Shown: positions 1-8,900, numbered from the stretch's first letter. The stretch: 64,000 nt of DNA from Astrobacterium formosum (GCA_030848545.1 JAVDCA010000006.1:213035-277034); one strand, 5' to 3'. Numbers and translations: made by a program. Notes: generated by a model from the letters alone, not told the origin.

Positions 1-365
1 CCCTCGGCGTCGCACGTGCGGCACCATTGGCGCCAGGCGGCCAGCGCTTTCTTGTTGAGCTTCTTGTTGCCGGTCTTGACGATCGGCGTGATGCCGGTGC
101 CGACCGCGTGCGCCTTAACCACACTGACGATACGCGCACCCCACCACGTGTTGCGCACATGGTCGCGGGAGCGCGCCCGCACCCGCGCCAGCGTGCCGCG
201 CGTCGTCTCGTTGGCTGAGGCATTGGTCGCGCGCCAGTTGGCGGTACGTCGCCCCACCATGGCAGCGTCGTAGTGCCGGTATTGCGCCAGCGCCATCCGG
301 GCAAGAGCGCGCCGGGCGCCGCTCTCCGGCGCAAACCAGGAAATGGCCTCGTCGAGCAAGTTCAT
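1..365 (-). CDS. phage portal protein, lambda gpB family (3' end outside window)
   Basis: Portal proteins form the dodecameric ring at the capsid vertex through which DNA is packaged. The visible 121 N-terminal residues fit the lambda-type family: a start like MNLLDEAISWFAPESGARR, an early YRHYDAA segment, an ATNASANE stretch, then RDHVRNTWWGARIV and HAVGTGITP, the usual N-terminal landmarks. The ATG at 365 follows the gpW-like gene by 15 bases. The gene runs off the left edge, so about three quarters is unseen. Order terL-gpW-portal matches lambda heads. Confidence 0.85.
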   Translation of the reverse strand, partial: MNLLDEAISWFAPESGARRALARMALAQYRHYDAAMVGRRTANWRATNASANETTRGTLARVRARSRDHVRNTWWGARIVSVVKAHAVGTGITPIVKTGNKKLNKKALAAWRQWCRTCDAE

Positions 366-380
366 CGCCGGTCCTGTTCT

Positions 381-587
381 CTACTCGCGCGAATGCGCGA
401 CGTACGACACACGCACCGGCGCCGCGCCCGCCGCTTCGGCCGCCACCATGTCCAGCGTCGCCCGCATGTCGGCGAGCGAGCGATACTTGACCGTGCGCTG
501 ATCAGGCCCGGCGCCGAACGTCACCTCAAGGGCGCCGGTCGCAATCGCGGCTTTCAGCGTCGCGACGTCGTTCTGTGTCCAGACCAT
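381..587 (-). CDS. head-tail joining protein, gpW-like
   Basis: A 68-residue protein of the size and place of lambda gpW, which completes the head and forms the tail attachment site. The middle carries the family pattern of a conserved YRSLADMRATLDM helix after a short beta hairpin (TVKYR). It lies between the terminase large subunit and the portal gene on the same strand, 9 bases after the terminase stop. The assignment rests on length, the YRSL motif and synteny. Confidence 0.75.
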   Translation of the reverse strand: MVWTQNDVATLKAAIATGALEVTFGAGPDQRTVKYRSLADMRATLDMVAAEAAGAAPVRVSYVAHSRE

Positions 588-596
588 TGCGCGGTC

Positions 597-2720
597 CTAC
601 CGTTGTAGCCAATCAGGCCGCGGAGAAATCCAGCCAGATTGTGCGTCCGCTTCACCCCCCTCTACGGGAGATACCCGATCGTGCGGCGACACCGGCGGGG
701 AAGCCCCCGAACCCGCCGGCGCCGCCGCGGTCTCCAGGGCAGCGTCATGGCGCGCCGCAACAGCCGGAGACATCGGAGCCACTTCCGCGACCGCCGGGAC
801 GCCGCGCGGCTCCGATTGGATTTGCACCGCGAGAGGACGCGGCGCGAACAGATCGCCTTGCTCGATCGAGCCGGCGCGCTCGCGGGCGAGCACGCGCCAC
901 TCGTCCTCGGTCATCCGCGAGAGGCCGAGGTGGTCGGCGAGCGCCATGCAGTAGATCGAGCAATCGAGAAAATGGTTATCCTCTTTGCCGCGAGGCTCCC
1001 ACGCCTTGGTGACACGACCGCGCACGCGCTTCTCGACGAGGGCCTCGGCCGTGATCTGGCGGAAATAGACGTCGTCGAGCCACGTGGCGAAGTGCCAATA
1101 GCCGGCCGGATCAACCTCGCGGCCGGCGGCGCGGCCCTCGCGGCGAAGATCCTCGTAAAAGTGTCCCTTGAGCGACCATGTGCCGACGCCCCACAGGCGC
1201 GTGCCCTGCGAAATTTTCTTTCCGCCGAGGTCGATATCGACCAGCTTAGGCGTGCCGAGCGCCGGCCGCGACCACCCGTCCTCGCCCTTGACCGCGTAGG
1301 CCAGATGCCGCGTGCGGCACCATTCGTAAACGACATGCGAGCGGAAGCCGGAATCGACCGCAAAACCGTCGACACGCCGGCGACCGCCGAACGCATCGTG
1401 ATATTCGCGATTGTAGACCGTCGCCAGCTCGGCGAAGGCGCCGCCATAGGCATCCGTCGTGTCGCCGGCGATCAGGCCAGCGTCGACGACCCACGCCTCG
1501 CGGTTCGGCGCATAGGCGACTACCTGCCAATAGATGCCGCGCAATTGCACGTCGGCGGCGCCGACCAGCATCAGGCCCCGCGGCGGAATGTGCCCACGCT
1601 TGAGGTCAGCCTCGCGGCGTTCCATCAACCGGACATGATCGGGTGCGTCGCCCTTCATGTCGTAGGGCTCGCCGAGCGTGAGATTGTAGAACGCTTTCAG
1701 CTTGGCCGGGTCGCTCTGCGCCTCGATCCAGCGTTGCGCGATCTTGTCCCACGGGACGAACGGCGAGGACAGCGCGTCGAAGTGATACGACGAGAACTTG
1801 CCCGGCGCCGGCGCCATCGCGATCCATCCGCCACCATCACGGGCGGCGTTGCGCACCAGCGCGAATTTTTCGTGCGCTTCGACGACCGAGCCGCAGCACG
1901 GCATGACGTAATGAGCTTGGTACGGATACGTCTCGTTGAACCGGAAGTGTCCGCCGAAGAACTTGAATACCTGCTTTGAGGCGCAACCCGGGCAGACGAC
2001 ATGCCAGCGGCGTTGATCGCCGCGCTCATACTCCTCGGAAATGTAGCAGGCGCCCTTGATCGTCGGCGTCGAGACGTCGAGTTCTTTCCACGACCCGGAG
2101 GCGAGGAACGATTCGTAGCGCGCCTCGATCATCGAGTGCGGCGAGCCTTGGCCGTCAAGGTCGGCCAGATACTCGCTCGCCTCGTCTTTGAAGATTTTCT
2201 TCTTTGTCTTGGACCGAAGGTCCGCCGTCGACGAGGCAATCGCCATCGTCAGCGATCCGCCCGCATAGCGCTTCGAGTAGGTTGTCGACCCCTCGCCGGC
2301 GCGCGACTTCTGCGGCAGAACCTTTTTCTTGAGCGCCGGCGTGTTCTCGATCGCCGGGCCGAGCTTGTCGCGGTTGAAGTCGTTCAGCGCCGAATCGGTC
2401 GGCTGAACAACCATCATGCCGCCGTTCGGGTCGCAGTCGATCGTGTGCCCGATCCAGGCAATTCCAAGTGTCGTGAACCCGGTTTGCGTGCTCTTGCAGA
2501 CGACGACCTTGTTCTCAGGATCATCCGGCCCGAGCTTGTCGAGCGGCTCGACGACGTACGGCGTCAGGCTGGGGTCCCACTTTTCATTCGCCCGCTCGCC
2601 ATCCGGAACAATCAGCGTGTTGGCCGCCCACGCCGACGGTGTAATCGCGTCCGGCGGCGTGAACACGGCCGCCAGGGCGCCGGCGACGATCGCGATGGCC
2701 GATGCCTTTAACGCCATCAT
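597..2720 (-). CDS. terminase large subunit, gpA family
   Basis: The DNA-packaging motor ATPase and nuclease, 707 residues. Seen: an N-terminal ATPase with an adenine/Walker-A-type segment CKSTQTGFTT near residue 85, VVQPTDSA, and an IFKDEASEY acidic motif. A Cys-rich zinc-finger-like pair follows (CPGCASKQ and MPCCGS). The C-terminal nuclease part contains GAADVQLRG and DCSIYCMAL. Start: ATG at 2720 overlaps the small-subunit stop by four bases (ATGA). The frame stays open upstream to 3347, but that extension is antisense-like Arg/Gly-rich translation and is rejected. The last 80 residues are Pro/Ala/Ser-rich and probably disordered. Confidence 0.9.
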   Translation of the reverse strand: MMALKASAIAIVAGALAAVFTPPDAITPSAWAANTLIVPDGERANEKWDPSLTPYVVEPLDKLGPDDPENKVVVCKSTQTGFTTLGIAWIGHTIDCDPNGGMMVVQPTDSALNDFNRDKLGPAIENTPALKKKVLPQKSRAGEGSTTYSKRYAGGSLTMAIASSTADLRSKTKKKIFKDEASEYLADLDGQGSPHSMIEARYESFLASGSWKELDVSTPTIKGACYISEEYERGDQRRWHVVCPGCASKQVFKFFGGHFRFNETYPYQAHYVMPCCGSVVEAHEKFALVRNAARDGGGWIAMAPAPGKFSSYHFDALSSPFVPWDKIAQRWIEAQSDPAKLKAFYNLTLGEPYDMKGDAPDHVRLMERREADLKRGHIPPRGLMLVGAADVQLRGIYWQVVAYAPNREAWVVDAGLIAGDTTDAYGGAFAELATVYNREYHDAFGGRRRVDGFAVDSGFRSHVVYEWCRTRHLAYAVKGEDGWSRPALGTPKLVDIDLGGKKISQGTRLWGVGTWSLKGHFYEDLRREGRAAGREVDPAGYWHFATWLDDVYFRQITAEALVEKRVRGRVTKAWEPRGKEDNHFLDCSIYCMALADHLGLSRMTEDEWRVLARERAGSIEQGDLFAPRPLAVQIQSEPRGVPAVAEVAPMSPAVAARHDAALETAAAPAGSGASPPVSPHDRVSPVEGGEADAQSGWISPRPDWLQR

Positions 2721-3406
2721 GACGGCATGTCCGGTTGTTCGTCGCTGGCATCGGCGCCGGCGGCGAGGAGCTTCATTTGATCGGCGAGGACCTGGCGCAG
2801 CTCGCGGCACACGCCCTTGAGGGCGCCGCGTACGCCGATTGCGCCCTCTTTGGCCGCGATGCCGGCGAGTTCGTCGGCACGCGCCGGCAGACGATCGAAC
2901 GCCCGCACGATCGCCTCCGCGCATTTGGTCATAGCCGCGGCGACCTCGTCGACCGGCACCAGCCTGCCGAGCTTTTCCTCGACGGCGATGCGCTTCAGTT
3001 CGGCGTCGTAGACGGCGCCTTGCGTGCGCGCATCGCGAAACGTCGGATCGGCCGGAGAAACCGCCCCCTCCCCCCCGACGCCGAGCGGCAGACCTCCCGC
3101 ACCCTCGCGCGCAGGCGCGCCGGCGAGTGCGCGAGCGTCCTCGGCCTTGGTTTCCCGCCCCGCTTCGCGGGCCGGATCGCCGACGGCGCCGATCGCCTTG
3201 TCGTAGGCGACGAGATTGACCAGCCTTTCGCGGCCCTTGCCGGCGCGGATTTCGAGGCGGCCGTCGGCGGCGAGCGATTTCACGCGCTCGTGCACCGCCT
3301 GCCGGCTCACGCCCTTGCGGCGCGCGATCTCGGCCGTCGTCATCCACACGGTTTCGAGAGGCGGCGCCGGAGCGGCGGCCTCGCCGAAATCGAACTGCGC
3401 CGACAT
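2717..3406 (-). CDS. terminase small subunit, Nu1-like with N-terminal winged HTH
   Basis: The small terminase subunit recognises the packaging site and loads the large subunit. Residues 20-65 form a clear helix-turn-helix (MTTAEIARRKGVSRQAVHER), with a wing containing GRLEIRAGKGRERLV. Residues 70-130 are a low-complexity Ala/Gly/Glu linker. The C-terminal half is helical (VDEVAAAMTKCAEAIVRAFDRL). It is 229 residues long and directly precedes the large subunit with an ATGA overlap. Bases 3407-3464 upstream carry inverted repeats that may be its binding target. Confidence 0.8.
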   Translation of the reverse strand: MSAQFDFGEAAAPAPPLETVWMTTAEIARRKGVSRQAVHERVKSLAADGRLEIRAGKGRERLVNLVAYDKAIGAVGDPAREAGRETKAEDARALAGAPAREGAGGLPLGVGGEGAVSPADPTFRDARTQGAVYDAELKRIAVEEKLGRLVPVDEVAAAMTKCAEAIVRAFDRLPARADELAGIAAKEGAIGVRGALKGVCRELRQVLADQMKLLAAGADASDEQPDMPS

Positions 3407-3422
3407 GGGGCGAAAATCCTTG

Positions 3423-3464
3423 TCAAGCCGGAGGCTTGTGTCAGGGCTGTCAAGTCAGCTTGAC
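3423..3464. promoter_or_regulatory. inverted repeats upstream of the terminase small subunit (possible packaging or operator site)
   Basis: Two short palindromes stand in tandem between the gpZ-like gene and the terminase start. CAAGCC-gga-GGCTTG spans 3424-3438 and GTCAAG-TCAG-CTTGAC spans 3449-3464. The motif GTCAAG occurs in both. In lambda-type phages cos lies next to the small-subunit gene, so a recognition role is possible. I cannot see a cos nick site, so this is only a candidate. Confidence 0.3.
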
Positions 3465-3554
3465 GATGCTGCAGCTACCGATATCCCGGGCCGCCGCGCG
3501 GGCGCATGGGGTGGGGGGCTGGGAAGGACCCGGGAATTCAGAGCGGGCGGCCGG

Positions 3555-4229
3555 TCATTTGGTGAGGATGCGGCCGAGTTCGTGGTCGAGGCGCTTGGCC
3601 AGGACGACGGGCACGGTGGCGTGGAACGTGGCGGCGCTTTGATCGCGAGGAAGCTCGCGCGGGATCGCCGGGCCATAGAGCTTGTGGATCGGGAAGCGCG
3701 GCTTACCCATCCGGACATAGACGTTGCCGCCCCACTTCTTCACCATGAACGAGGCGGGAAACACGCGCCGCGTCCCCCACGGGGCGGCACTCACGCCCTT
3801 GCGCGTCTTTTTTGGCTTGAAGGCGCTAAGGGGCATGAACCCACCCCGGGCGATGATCGACGCCGAAAGGTGCCCGACGCTCGCCGGTGTGGTGCTCAAG
3901 GCCTTGCGCACGACGGCGTACTTAGCGCCCGTCTGCTTGACGAGTGCACGCGCCACGGCCGTGCGGGTTTCCGTCACGGTGCGATTGAGCGCCCGTGCGA
4001 CCGCCGCCGGTACGAGCTTGGCGGCCTCCTCGATTAGGTCCGCCAGCTCGGCAATCTCGCGGGTATCGACGCGGATATCGAACGCCGCGGCACCGGGCTT
4101 GAGATCGGCGACACGGCCGATCTGGTTTCCCTCCCGATCGACCACCTGGCCGTATGTACGCCGCCGGCGGCTCACACCGGTTACCGTGTCGCCGACCGCC
4201 CGATCGATAGCCGTTCTGCCTGCCATCAC
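3555..4229 (-). CDS. minor tail protein, lambda gpZ-like
   Basis: A 224-residue protein resembling prophage minor tail protein Z. Seen: an internal helical region rich in Ala, with EEAAKLVPAAVARALNRT and TETRTAVARALVKQTG; then PKKTRKGVSAAPWG and a basic, aromatic C-terminal part with FPASFMVKKWGG and FPIHKLYGPAIPREL, typical of the family. Start: GTG at 4229 overlaps the upstream stop (GTGA); ATG at 4226 is the alternative. It lies before the terminase genes rather than among tail genes, which differs from lambda order. Confidence 0.65.
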   Translation of the reverse strand: MMAGRTAIDRAVGDTVTGVSRRRRTYGQVVDREGNQIGRVADLKPGAAAFDIRVDTREIAELADLIEEAAKLVPAAVARALNRTVTETRTAVARALVKQTGAKYAVVRKALSTTPASVGHLSASIIARGGFMPLSAFKPKKTRKGVSAAPWGTRRVFPASFMVKKWGGNVYVRMGKPRFPIHKLYGPAIPRELPRDQSAATFHATVPVVLAKRLDHELGRILTK

Positions 4230-4423
4230 CGCCGCCCCAGCGAGCCCTTGAGCCGCGCCAGTTGAGACGCCGCCGCAGTCCGCAAGGCGCCCGTACGGGC
4301 ATCCTGGACCGCCGTACGGGCCACATAGCCGGCCGAGGTCGCGACGGTGCGAAGATCACCACGGGCGAGCGCCGAGGCGCCGCGGACGATCGCTTGCGTG
4401 CGCTCTTTGCAGTGACAGCCCAT
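4226..4423 (-). CDS. small hypothetical phage protein, N-terminal Cys/His pair
   Basis: A 65-residue basic protein that overlaps the gpZ-like gene by four bases, so it is probably co-translated with it. It starts MGCHCKERT, with two cysteines and one histidine in five residues, and has an Arg-rich tail ending GSLGRR. I do not recognise a family. The 4-base overlap and codon bias support a real gene. Confidence 0.5.
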   Translation of the reverse strand: MGCHCKERTQAIVRGASALARGDLRTVATSAGYVARTAVQDARTGALRTAAASQLARLKGSLGRR

Positions 4424-4736
4424 GACACAACCTCAACCTCGAATGGACGCGCCGGACGGGAGCGTAGCCGCCGGCGCCGCCGCGCGCCCTGCCGGCTCGC
4501 GGCCGGTTCCGGGACGCGGTCTTTGACCTGGCCGAAGGGAAAGGCGGACGCCGGGAGGGCAGCAACCCTATCGGCGCCCGCCCCTCACAAGGCGCGCGGA
4601 CGCACACGCTGCTAAACGCGCACCGCACGGAACGGAATTTCGGGAGATCAAACGCGAAAGCCCGGCGCGATCGGCGCCGGGCTTCCTTCGATCCCTTTTG
4701 GGACGGTTCGGACCTTTGTCAAATTCCTAGCCCATG
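4424..4736. other. intergenic region between the late and replication units
   Basis: No credible gene is seen in these 313 bases on either strand; the open frames are Arg/Pro-rich shadows. The one notable element is the strong palindrome at 4658-4684, listed separately. A promoter for the late genes could lie in 4430-4640, but no convincing sigma-70 boxes are visible in this very GC-rich stretch. Confidence 0.5.
4658..4684. terminator. strong hairpin, probable bidirectional terminator
   Basis: A perfect 11-bp stem (AAGCCCGGCGC, loop GATCG, GCGCCGGGCTT) lies between the 248-residue gene (4737-5483) and the late genes. Flanking T-runs are weak: CTTCCTTCGATCCCTTTT on + and TTTCGCGTTT on -. It could stop leftward early transcription, with late expression depending on antitermination. 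That role is inference. Confidence 0.55.
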
Positions 4737-5483
4737 TCAAGCCGCGACCCTGACACGGCGCGCGCGCCTTGACGTCGCCTTGACGTCGTCTCCTGAAACA
4801 CGTTGAGGGCGTTCCAGACTTGGCAACACCCGCGCCGGCGCCGGCTCCTCGTCGACGAGCCACGGCTCGACGGGCGCGACCGCCGCCACCACCACATGGT
4901 CGCGCAACGACCAGCCCTTAAGTGATTCGTGCACGAGATCGAGGCCGGTGCGCCACACCATGTATTCGGCCCGGGCGAGCGCGACCTCGTCGAGCGACGG
5001 CACCAGATCGAACGGGCAATGGGCGCCCTCGTCGTATTTTCCATGGCCGCGGTGCCCGATCACGATCGGCTTTCCGTTGAGGCCGATCCGCTTGTGACGT
5101 TTCACCGGCGCACACCACCACTCAGGCCGCGCCTTCATCTTGGCGTGGGTCATGACGCTGGCGCGCATGTTGAACGTGAACGTGGAGGTGTAGACCCGCG
5201 CGGCCTGATAATTCCACAGGTCGGCGAGGATCGCCTCGCGGTAGAAGTCCCAATCGATCGGAAAGAACTCCGGCAACACCCGCAAGGCTTGATCGACCAC
5301 GAGGGCATCCGGATGCGGCGCCCCGGCACCGATCGGCATGCCCGACCCATAGCCGTCGTCGCGCCCCCCGATCCGTTCCGTCAATTGCCACGACGAGGCG
5401 CCGGCGCTGACGTCCTTTTTCAGCAATTCCGGGAATGCCCATTGCAGGAACAATTCCACGTCGATCCGTCTTTTCGTGTCCAT
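4737..5483 (-). CDS. hypothetical phage protein of the replication module
   Basis: A 248-residue soluble protein of unknown function. It starts MDTKRRIDVELFLQWAFPEL, has a Trp/Tyr-rich centre (WDFYREAILADLWNYQAARV) and a WWCAPVKRHKR segment, and ends in a basic tail. The motif order resembles proteins often encoded just after P4-type primases in alphaproteobacterial prophages, but I know no function for them. It is the first gene beyond the GCGAGGGT array, so it could be expressed from, or act on, that region. Confidence 0.6.
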   Translation of the reverse strand: MDTKRRIDVELFLQWAFPELLKKDVSAGASSWQLTERIGGRDDGYGSGMPIGAGAPHPDALVVDQALRVLPEFFPIDWDFYREAILADLWNYQAARVYTSTFTFNMRASVMTHAKMKARPEWWCAPVKRHKRIGLNGKPIVIGHRGHGKYDEGAHCPFDLVPSLDEVALARAEYMVWRTGLDLVHESLKGWSLRDHVVVAAVAPVEPWLVDEEPAPARVLPSLERPQRVSGDDVKATSRRARRVRVAA

Positions 5484-5520
5484 GAGAAGCCCCGTGCCCG
5501 AATGTTGATCTTTTAGGCTT

Positions 5521-5811
5521 GCGAGGGTGCGAGGGTCGCGCGAGGGTCATTCGCGACCCTCGCAATCGGCTATTCTCTTTATTTCTCCTCTACTTCTCTT
5601 CTCTCTTGCGAGGGTGCGAGGGTTGTAGAGAAGATATTTAGATTTTTTCAGAGAGAAGAACCGGCCAGCCCACCCCGCACCCCAAACGCCTTACGCGTAC
5701 GCGCGAACAACCCTCGCACCCTCGCAAGCCGACGCCTAACGCACGCACGCAACACGACTATTCGGTTTGCGAGGGTTATCCGCGACCCTCGCGCGACCCT
5801 CGCACCCTCGG
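5521..5811. repeat. array of GCGAGGGT octamers in both orientations (candidate phage replication origin)
   Basis: Six GCGAGGGT copies (5521, 5529, 5540, 5608, 5616, 5769) and five inverted ACCCTCGC copies (5556, 5710, 5718, 5785, 5796) lie in 291 bases. A near copy, ACCCTCGG, sits at 5804. Pairs at 5608/5616 and 5710/5718 belong to a perfect 22-bp inverted repeat (5605-5626 and 5707-5728) separated by 80 bases. The flanks are AT- and pyrimidine-rich (5570-5607 and 5627-5660), unlike the rest of the prophage. Iterons plus an AT-rich segment beside a primase-helicase suggest an origin. An operator cluster is the alternative. The right edge overlaps the end of the 102-residue gene. Confidence 0.6.
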
Positions 5812-6084
5812 TGGCCCAGAAGCCACACGCGCGCGCCACGCGGCCCGCGCGTCATCCGCAATGACGATGTTCTCGCCGACGCGATCGCCGGTCGGCGAGG
5901 TCGGATCGGCGCCGCAGCGGCGCAACAGCGCGACGAGCTCGGCCGCCGACCAGTTGAACCGGGATGCCTTGAGGGCGGCCCGGGTGCGCGGCCCCAGGCT
6001 GTCGAGCGCCGCCATGTCGGCGCCGCGGTCGCACACGACGGTGCGCGTCAGATCCCCGTCACGCGTCTGGTTTCCGCCGCTCAT
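5776..6084 (-). CDS. small hypothetical protein coupled to the primase gene
   Basis: A 102-residue protein whose ATG overlaps the primase stop (ATGA at 6081-6084), so translation is probably coupled. The middle has a helical segment, FNWSAAELVALLRRCGAD. The last 15 residues are Arg/Gly-rich and are encoded by the GCGAGGGT repeat array, so the tail may be an accident of the repeats. No family is recognised. Confidence 0.5.
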   Translation of the reverse strand: MSGGNQTRDGDLTRTVVCDRGADMAALDSLGPRTRAALKASRFNWSAAELVALLRRCGADPTSPTGDRVGENIVIADDARAAWRARVASGPPRVRGSREGRG

Positions 6085-8900
6085 CCGGGAAACTCCCGGT
6101 CATCGGGCGGCGGCGGCACGTCGTCGCCGCCACGGCGTTCGCGTTTCGGTACGTCGTGGAGCCGCACGTCGAGATAGAGCCGCACACGGTCATTGGTCTT
6201 GGCGAAGCCTTTTTGCGGCATCGCCAGCCCAAAGCTCTTTTCCTTCCACGGCCGCACCGCGTTGGCCTCGCACCACGCCACAAAGGCTTCGTACATTTCG
6301 CGCGCCGTCACGGTGGCGCGCTTGCCTTCCTGCCCCTCGACGAACGGCACACGCTCGACGCAATCGCGGGCGAAACCGCCGATCGGGTCCATGTCCTCGC
6401 GATACTCTGCCGTGGCATCGATGATCTCTTGCGGCACCTTGAGGCCTTGCTCGAGATAGTGGAGAACGCCGGCGACCAGCCAATTAAGGATGCCGGCGCC
6501 TTCCTCTTTGAACTCGCCGAGGACCTCCTCTTGCGGGCGCATTTCCTCGTTTGAAAGCGTCACGTTCCACGGCACCAGGCGCATGCGGCGCCAGATGCCG
6601 TGATCAACGCCGCCGATCTCCGGCTTGTGGTTGCCGCTCAAGACGAGCTTGAAGATCGGCCGGAATTCGAAGAACCGCGCATGCAGGTGCCGGGCGAGCA
6701 TGGGCTCGCCGCCGGTGAGCGATTTCAGCAGCGCTTCCTTGAACTGCACGCCCCGCTCCGGCTCGCTGGCGCGCACCAGGCGGGCGCCGGGCAGGCGGGC
6801 GAGGTCCGGCGTCGCCTGGTCGCCGCGCCGGCCCGTCTCGCCGGCAAGGCTTTCGAACGACAGCGTCAAGGCGTAGTTGCCGAGGAGGCGGCAGATTGCC
6901 TCGATCAGCGTCGATTTTCCGTTGGCGCCGAGCCCATGGAAGAACACGAGCGATTGCTCGCCGGTGAGGCCGGTCATGCAGTAGCCGAGCCACACCTGCA
7001 GAAAGAGCCGCATTTCCTCGCTCGGCTGAAAGCGTTCGATGAACGCCGTGAAGCGCGGACACTTCGCCGTCGGGTCGTAGTCCACCGGGGCGAGCTTCGA
7101 AATCAGGTCGGAGCGCGTATGCGGCTTCAATTCCACATGTCCCGAGACGTCCGAACACTCCGGATCGCGCCGGCGCGAAAACACCAGCGTGCCGTTCCGG
7201 CAATTGAACTTGAGCGCGTCCTCGTCGAGGGCCTCCGGGCCGACGGTGTTGTGCGGCAACGCCTGTTCGATCATGCCGTTGAGCTTGCCGGAATTGCCCG
7301 ACGAGATCGCGTATTTGCGCCGCCCCACCCGCCGGCCGATGACGGCGGAGCGCGCCTCCTCGCCCATTTCCTTGGCGCGCATCATGTTGGCGGCGCGCGC
7401 CTTGTCGTCTGGCTTCCATTCGGACTTGCGCGCTTCCAGGCGCGTCAATTCCTCGGCCGCCGCCTCGCCCTCTTGGATCGCCTTCGCCTCGCGCGGCGAC
7501 GCGGCAAGGTGGTCGGCCTCCAAGGCGATGCGCTCGGCGGTGCGTTGCGCGAAGCGCAGCACCGCCTCGTCGCCACCCTCGCTCTGCCAGTGGGTCCCGT
7601 TCCACACAAACCAGCCGACCTCGCGCACATGCAACATGTCGTCGCCGAAATGGGCGAGCAGCCGGCGACCGTTGCCGGTATCGTTCTGCGGCTCCTCGGC
7701 GCAGCGCTGCAGGACCGCCGGCGAAACCTCGTCGCGCTCGCTTTCGCCGACCGCCTCGGGGGCGTTACCGTCCTCGTCGTCGCCGGTCCATTCGGCCCCG
7801 AAGTCGGGCGGCGGCGGTGAATTGAAGGCCTCGCCGCCGATCGGCGCGCGGGGACCCCCCACCACCGGGGGGGCGGGGGGCGGCGGCAAAGACCCATAAT
7901 AGGCGCGACGCGACGCCCGTTCGGCCGCACCCTCGCGCACATGGGCAAGGTCGGCTGGTTCGCTGCGGCCTTTGGCGAGGCCGGATTCGATCGTCTTGAT
8001 GGATTTCGGCAGATCAGGCCACGCCTCGGCGACATCGATCAACGCCGCCTTGACCGCGCCTTCCGACAGGGCGCCGGCGCCGACCAAGTGGCCGAGTTTC
8101 AGGGCCGAGGTGTTGAGGGTATTGTTGCGCGTGCCTGGCACGGCGCCGGCGACGATCCGCAACTCGTCGTCGAGGGCGGCGAGCGCGTATTTCCGCACCG
8201 CCTCCTCAACGGCGTCGCCGGCACCCGCGGCGCGGGGGGAAGACGAGCGGAGCGGCGCCTGCGGCGCCGCAAGTCTTGTTTCCTTCTGCCACTTGCCGCG
8301 ATGCAGGAGCCTGTCCATCAGCGCCGCGGGCGCGGCGGCGATCGGCGTTTCGAACGGCGCCCGTGCCCACTGGTAGCGCCGGCCATCGGCGCGCATGGAC
8401 GGCGGCACAATCACATAGCCACCGGTCGAGCGGATATCCACGTGGTCGACGATCCCGGCATTGCCGCCAACGCTGTTCTTGGGATACTCGCCCGCCGGCG
8501 GCGCATACCACGAATGCCGGCCGCCGCGCGGCGAGATCATGGTCACGGTGTCGTCGGTGAGGCGCTCGCCGATCTCGCGCGCGACGTCGTCGACCAGGCC
8601 CTCGATCGTAAAGACCTCGCCGGTCTCCTCGTCGGTGCAAACGTCGTAATCGACCACGAAGGCGCCGACGGGCGCCCCGACCGCGACGGCGATCATGGCT
8701 TTCGGCCATTTCGTCCACCACTCCCGGATCGCGTCCGGATCGGTCGACGCCTTTTTGACGCCGCCGGTGTTGGGGATCGGCTCGCCGTGGCCGTCGCGAT
8801 CTCCGACGACCAGCGGCCGCTTGTTCTTCGGATTACACGGGAACACCGGCCATCCGCGCGCCGCATAGGCGAGTGCCGCGTCGAGAAGTTCATTTGCCAT
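6081..8900 (-). CDS. bifunctional primase/polymerase - SF3 helicase (P4 alpha/D5 type)
   Basis: The phage replication protein, 939 residues. The N-terminal prim-pol domain (about 1-200) shows GWPVFPCNPKNKRPLV, the acidic metal motif VVDYDV (82-87), SPRGGRHSWY and DIRSTGGYVIVPPS. A linker and D5-type N domain follow. The SF3 helicase core has Walker A GLGANGKST near residue 660, then QATPDLARLPGARL, SGNHKP and WRRMRLVPWN. The C-terminal winged helix (about 830-920) contains DPIGGFARDCVERV. Start: ATG at 8900 has the family N-terminus MANELLDAALAYAARGW and overlaps the upstream gene by 11 bases. Two of its segments recur in the 248-residue protein at 12483-13229. Confidence 0.92.
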   Translation of the reverse strand: MANELLDAALAYAARGWPVFPCNPKNKRPLVVGDRDGHGEPIPNTGGVKKASTDPDAIREWWTKWPKAMIAVAVGAPVGAFVVDYDVCTDEETGEVFTIEGLVDDVAREIGERLTDDTVTMISPRGGRHSWYAPPAGEYPKNSVGGNAGIVDHVDIRSTGGYVIVPPSMRADGRRYQWARAPFETPIAAAPAALMDRLLHRGKWQKETRLAAPQAPLRSSSPRAAGAGDAVEEAVRKYALAALDDELRIVAGAVPGTRNNTLNTSALKLGHLVGAGALSEGAVKAALIDVAEAWPDLPKSIKTIESGLAKGRSEPADLAHVREGAAERASRRAYYGSLPPPPAPPVVGGPRAPIGGEAFNSPPPPDFGAEWTGDDEDGNAPEAVGESERDEVSPAVLQRCAEEPQNDTGNGRRLLAHFGDDMLHVREVGWFVWNGTHWQSEGGDEAVLRFAQRTAERIALEADHLAASPREAKAIQEGEAAAEELTRLEARKSEWKPDDKARAANMMRAKEMGEEARSAVIGRRVGRRKYAISSGNSGKLNGMIEQALPHNTVGPEALDEDALKFNCRNGTLVFSRRRDPECSDVSGHVELKPHTRSDLISKLAPVDYDPTAKCPRFTAFIERFQPSEEMRLFLQVWLGYCMTGLTGEQSLVFFHGLGANGKSTLIEAICRLLGNYALTLSFESLAGETGRRGDQATPDLARLPGARLVRASEPERGVQFKEALLKSLTGGEPMLARHLHARFFEFRPIFKLVLSGNHKPEIGGVDHGIWRRMRLVPWNVTLSNEEMRPQEEVLGEFKEEGAGILNWLVAGVLHYLEQGLKVPQEIIDATAEYREDMDPIGGFARDCVERVPFVEGQEGKRATVTAREMYEAFVAWCEANAVRPWKEKSFGLAMPQKGFAKTNDRVRLYLDVRLHDVPKRERRGGDDVPPPPDDREFPG

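Noticed and set aside
2721..3347. N-terminal extension of the terminase large subunit
   Set aside because: The open frame continues to 3347 but overlaps the small-subunit gene and translates to Arg/Gly-rich shadow sequence. ATG at 2720 with an ATGA overlap is the true start.
5521..5811. CRISPR-like array
   Set aside because: Repeats are only 8 bases, in both orientations, with irregular spacing and no cas genes.
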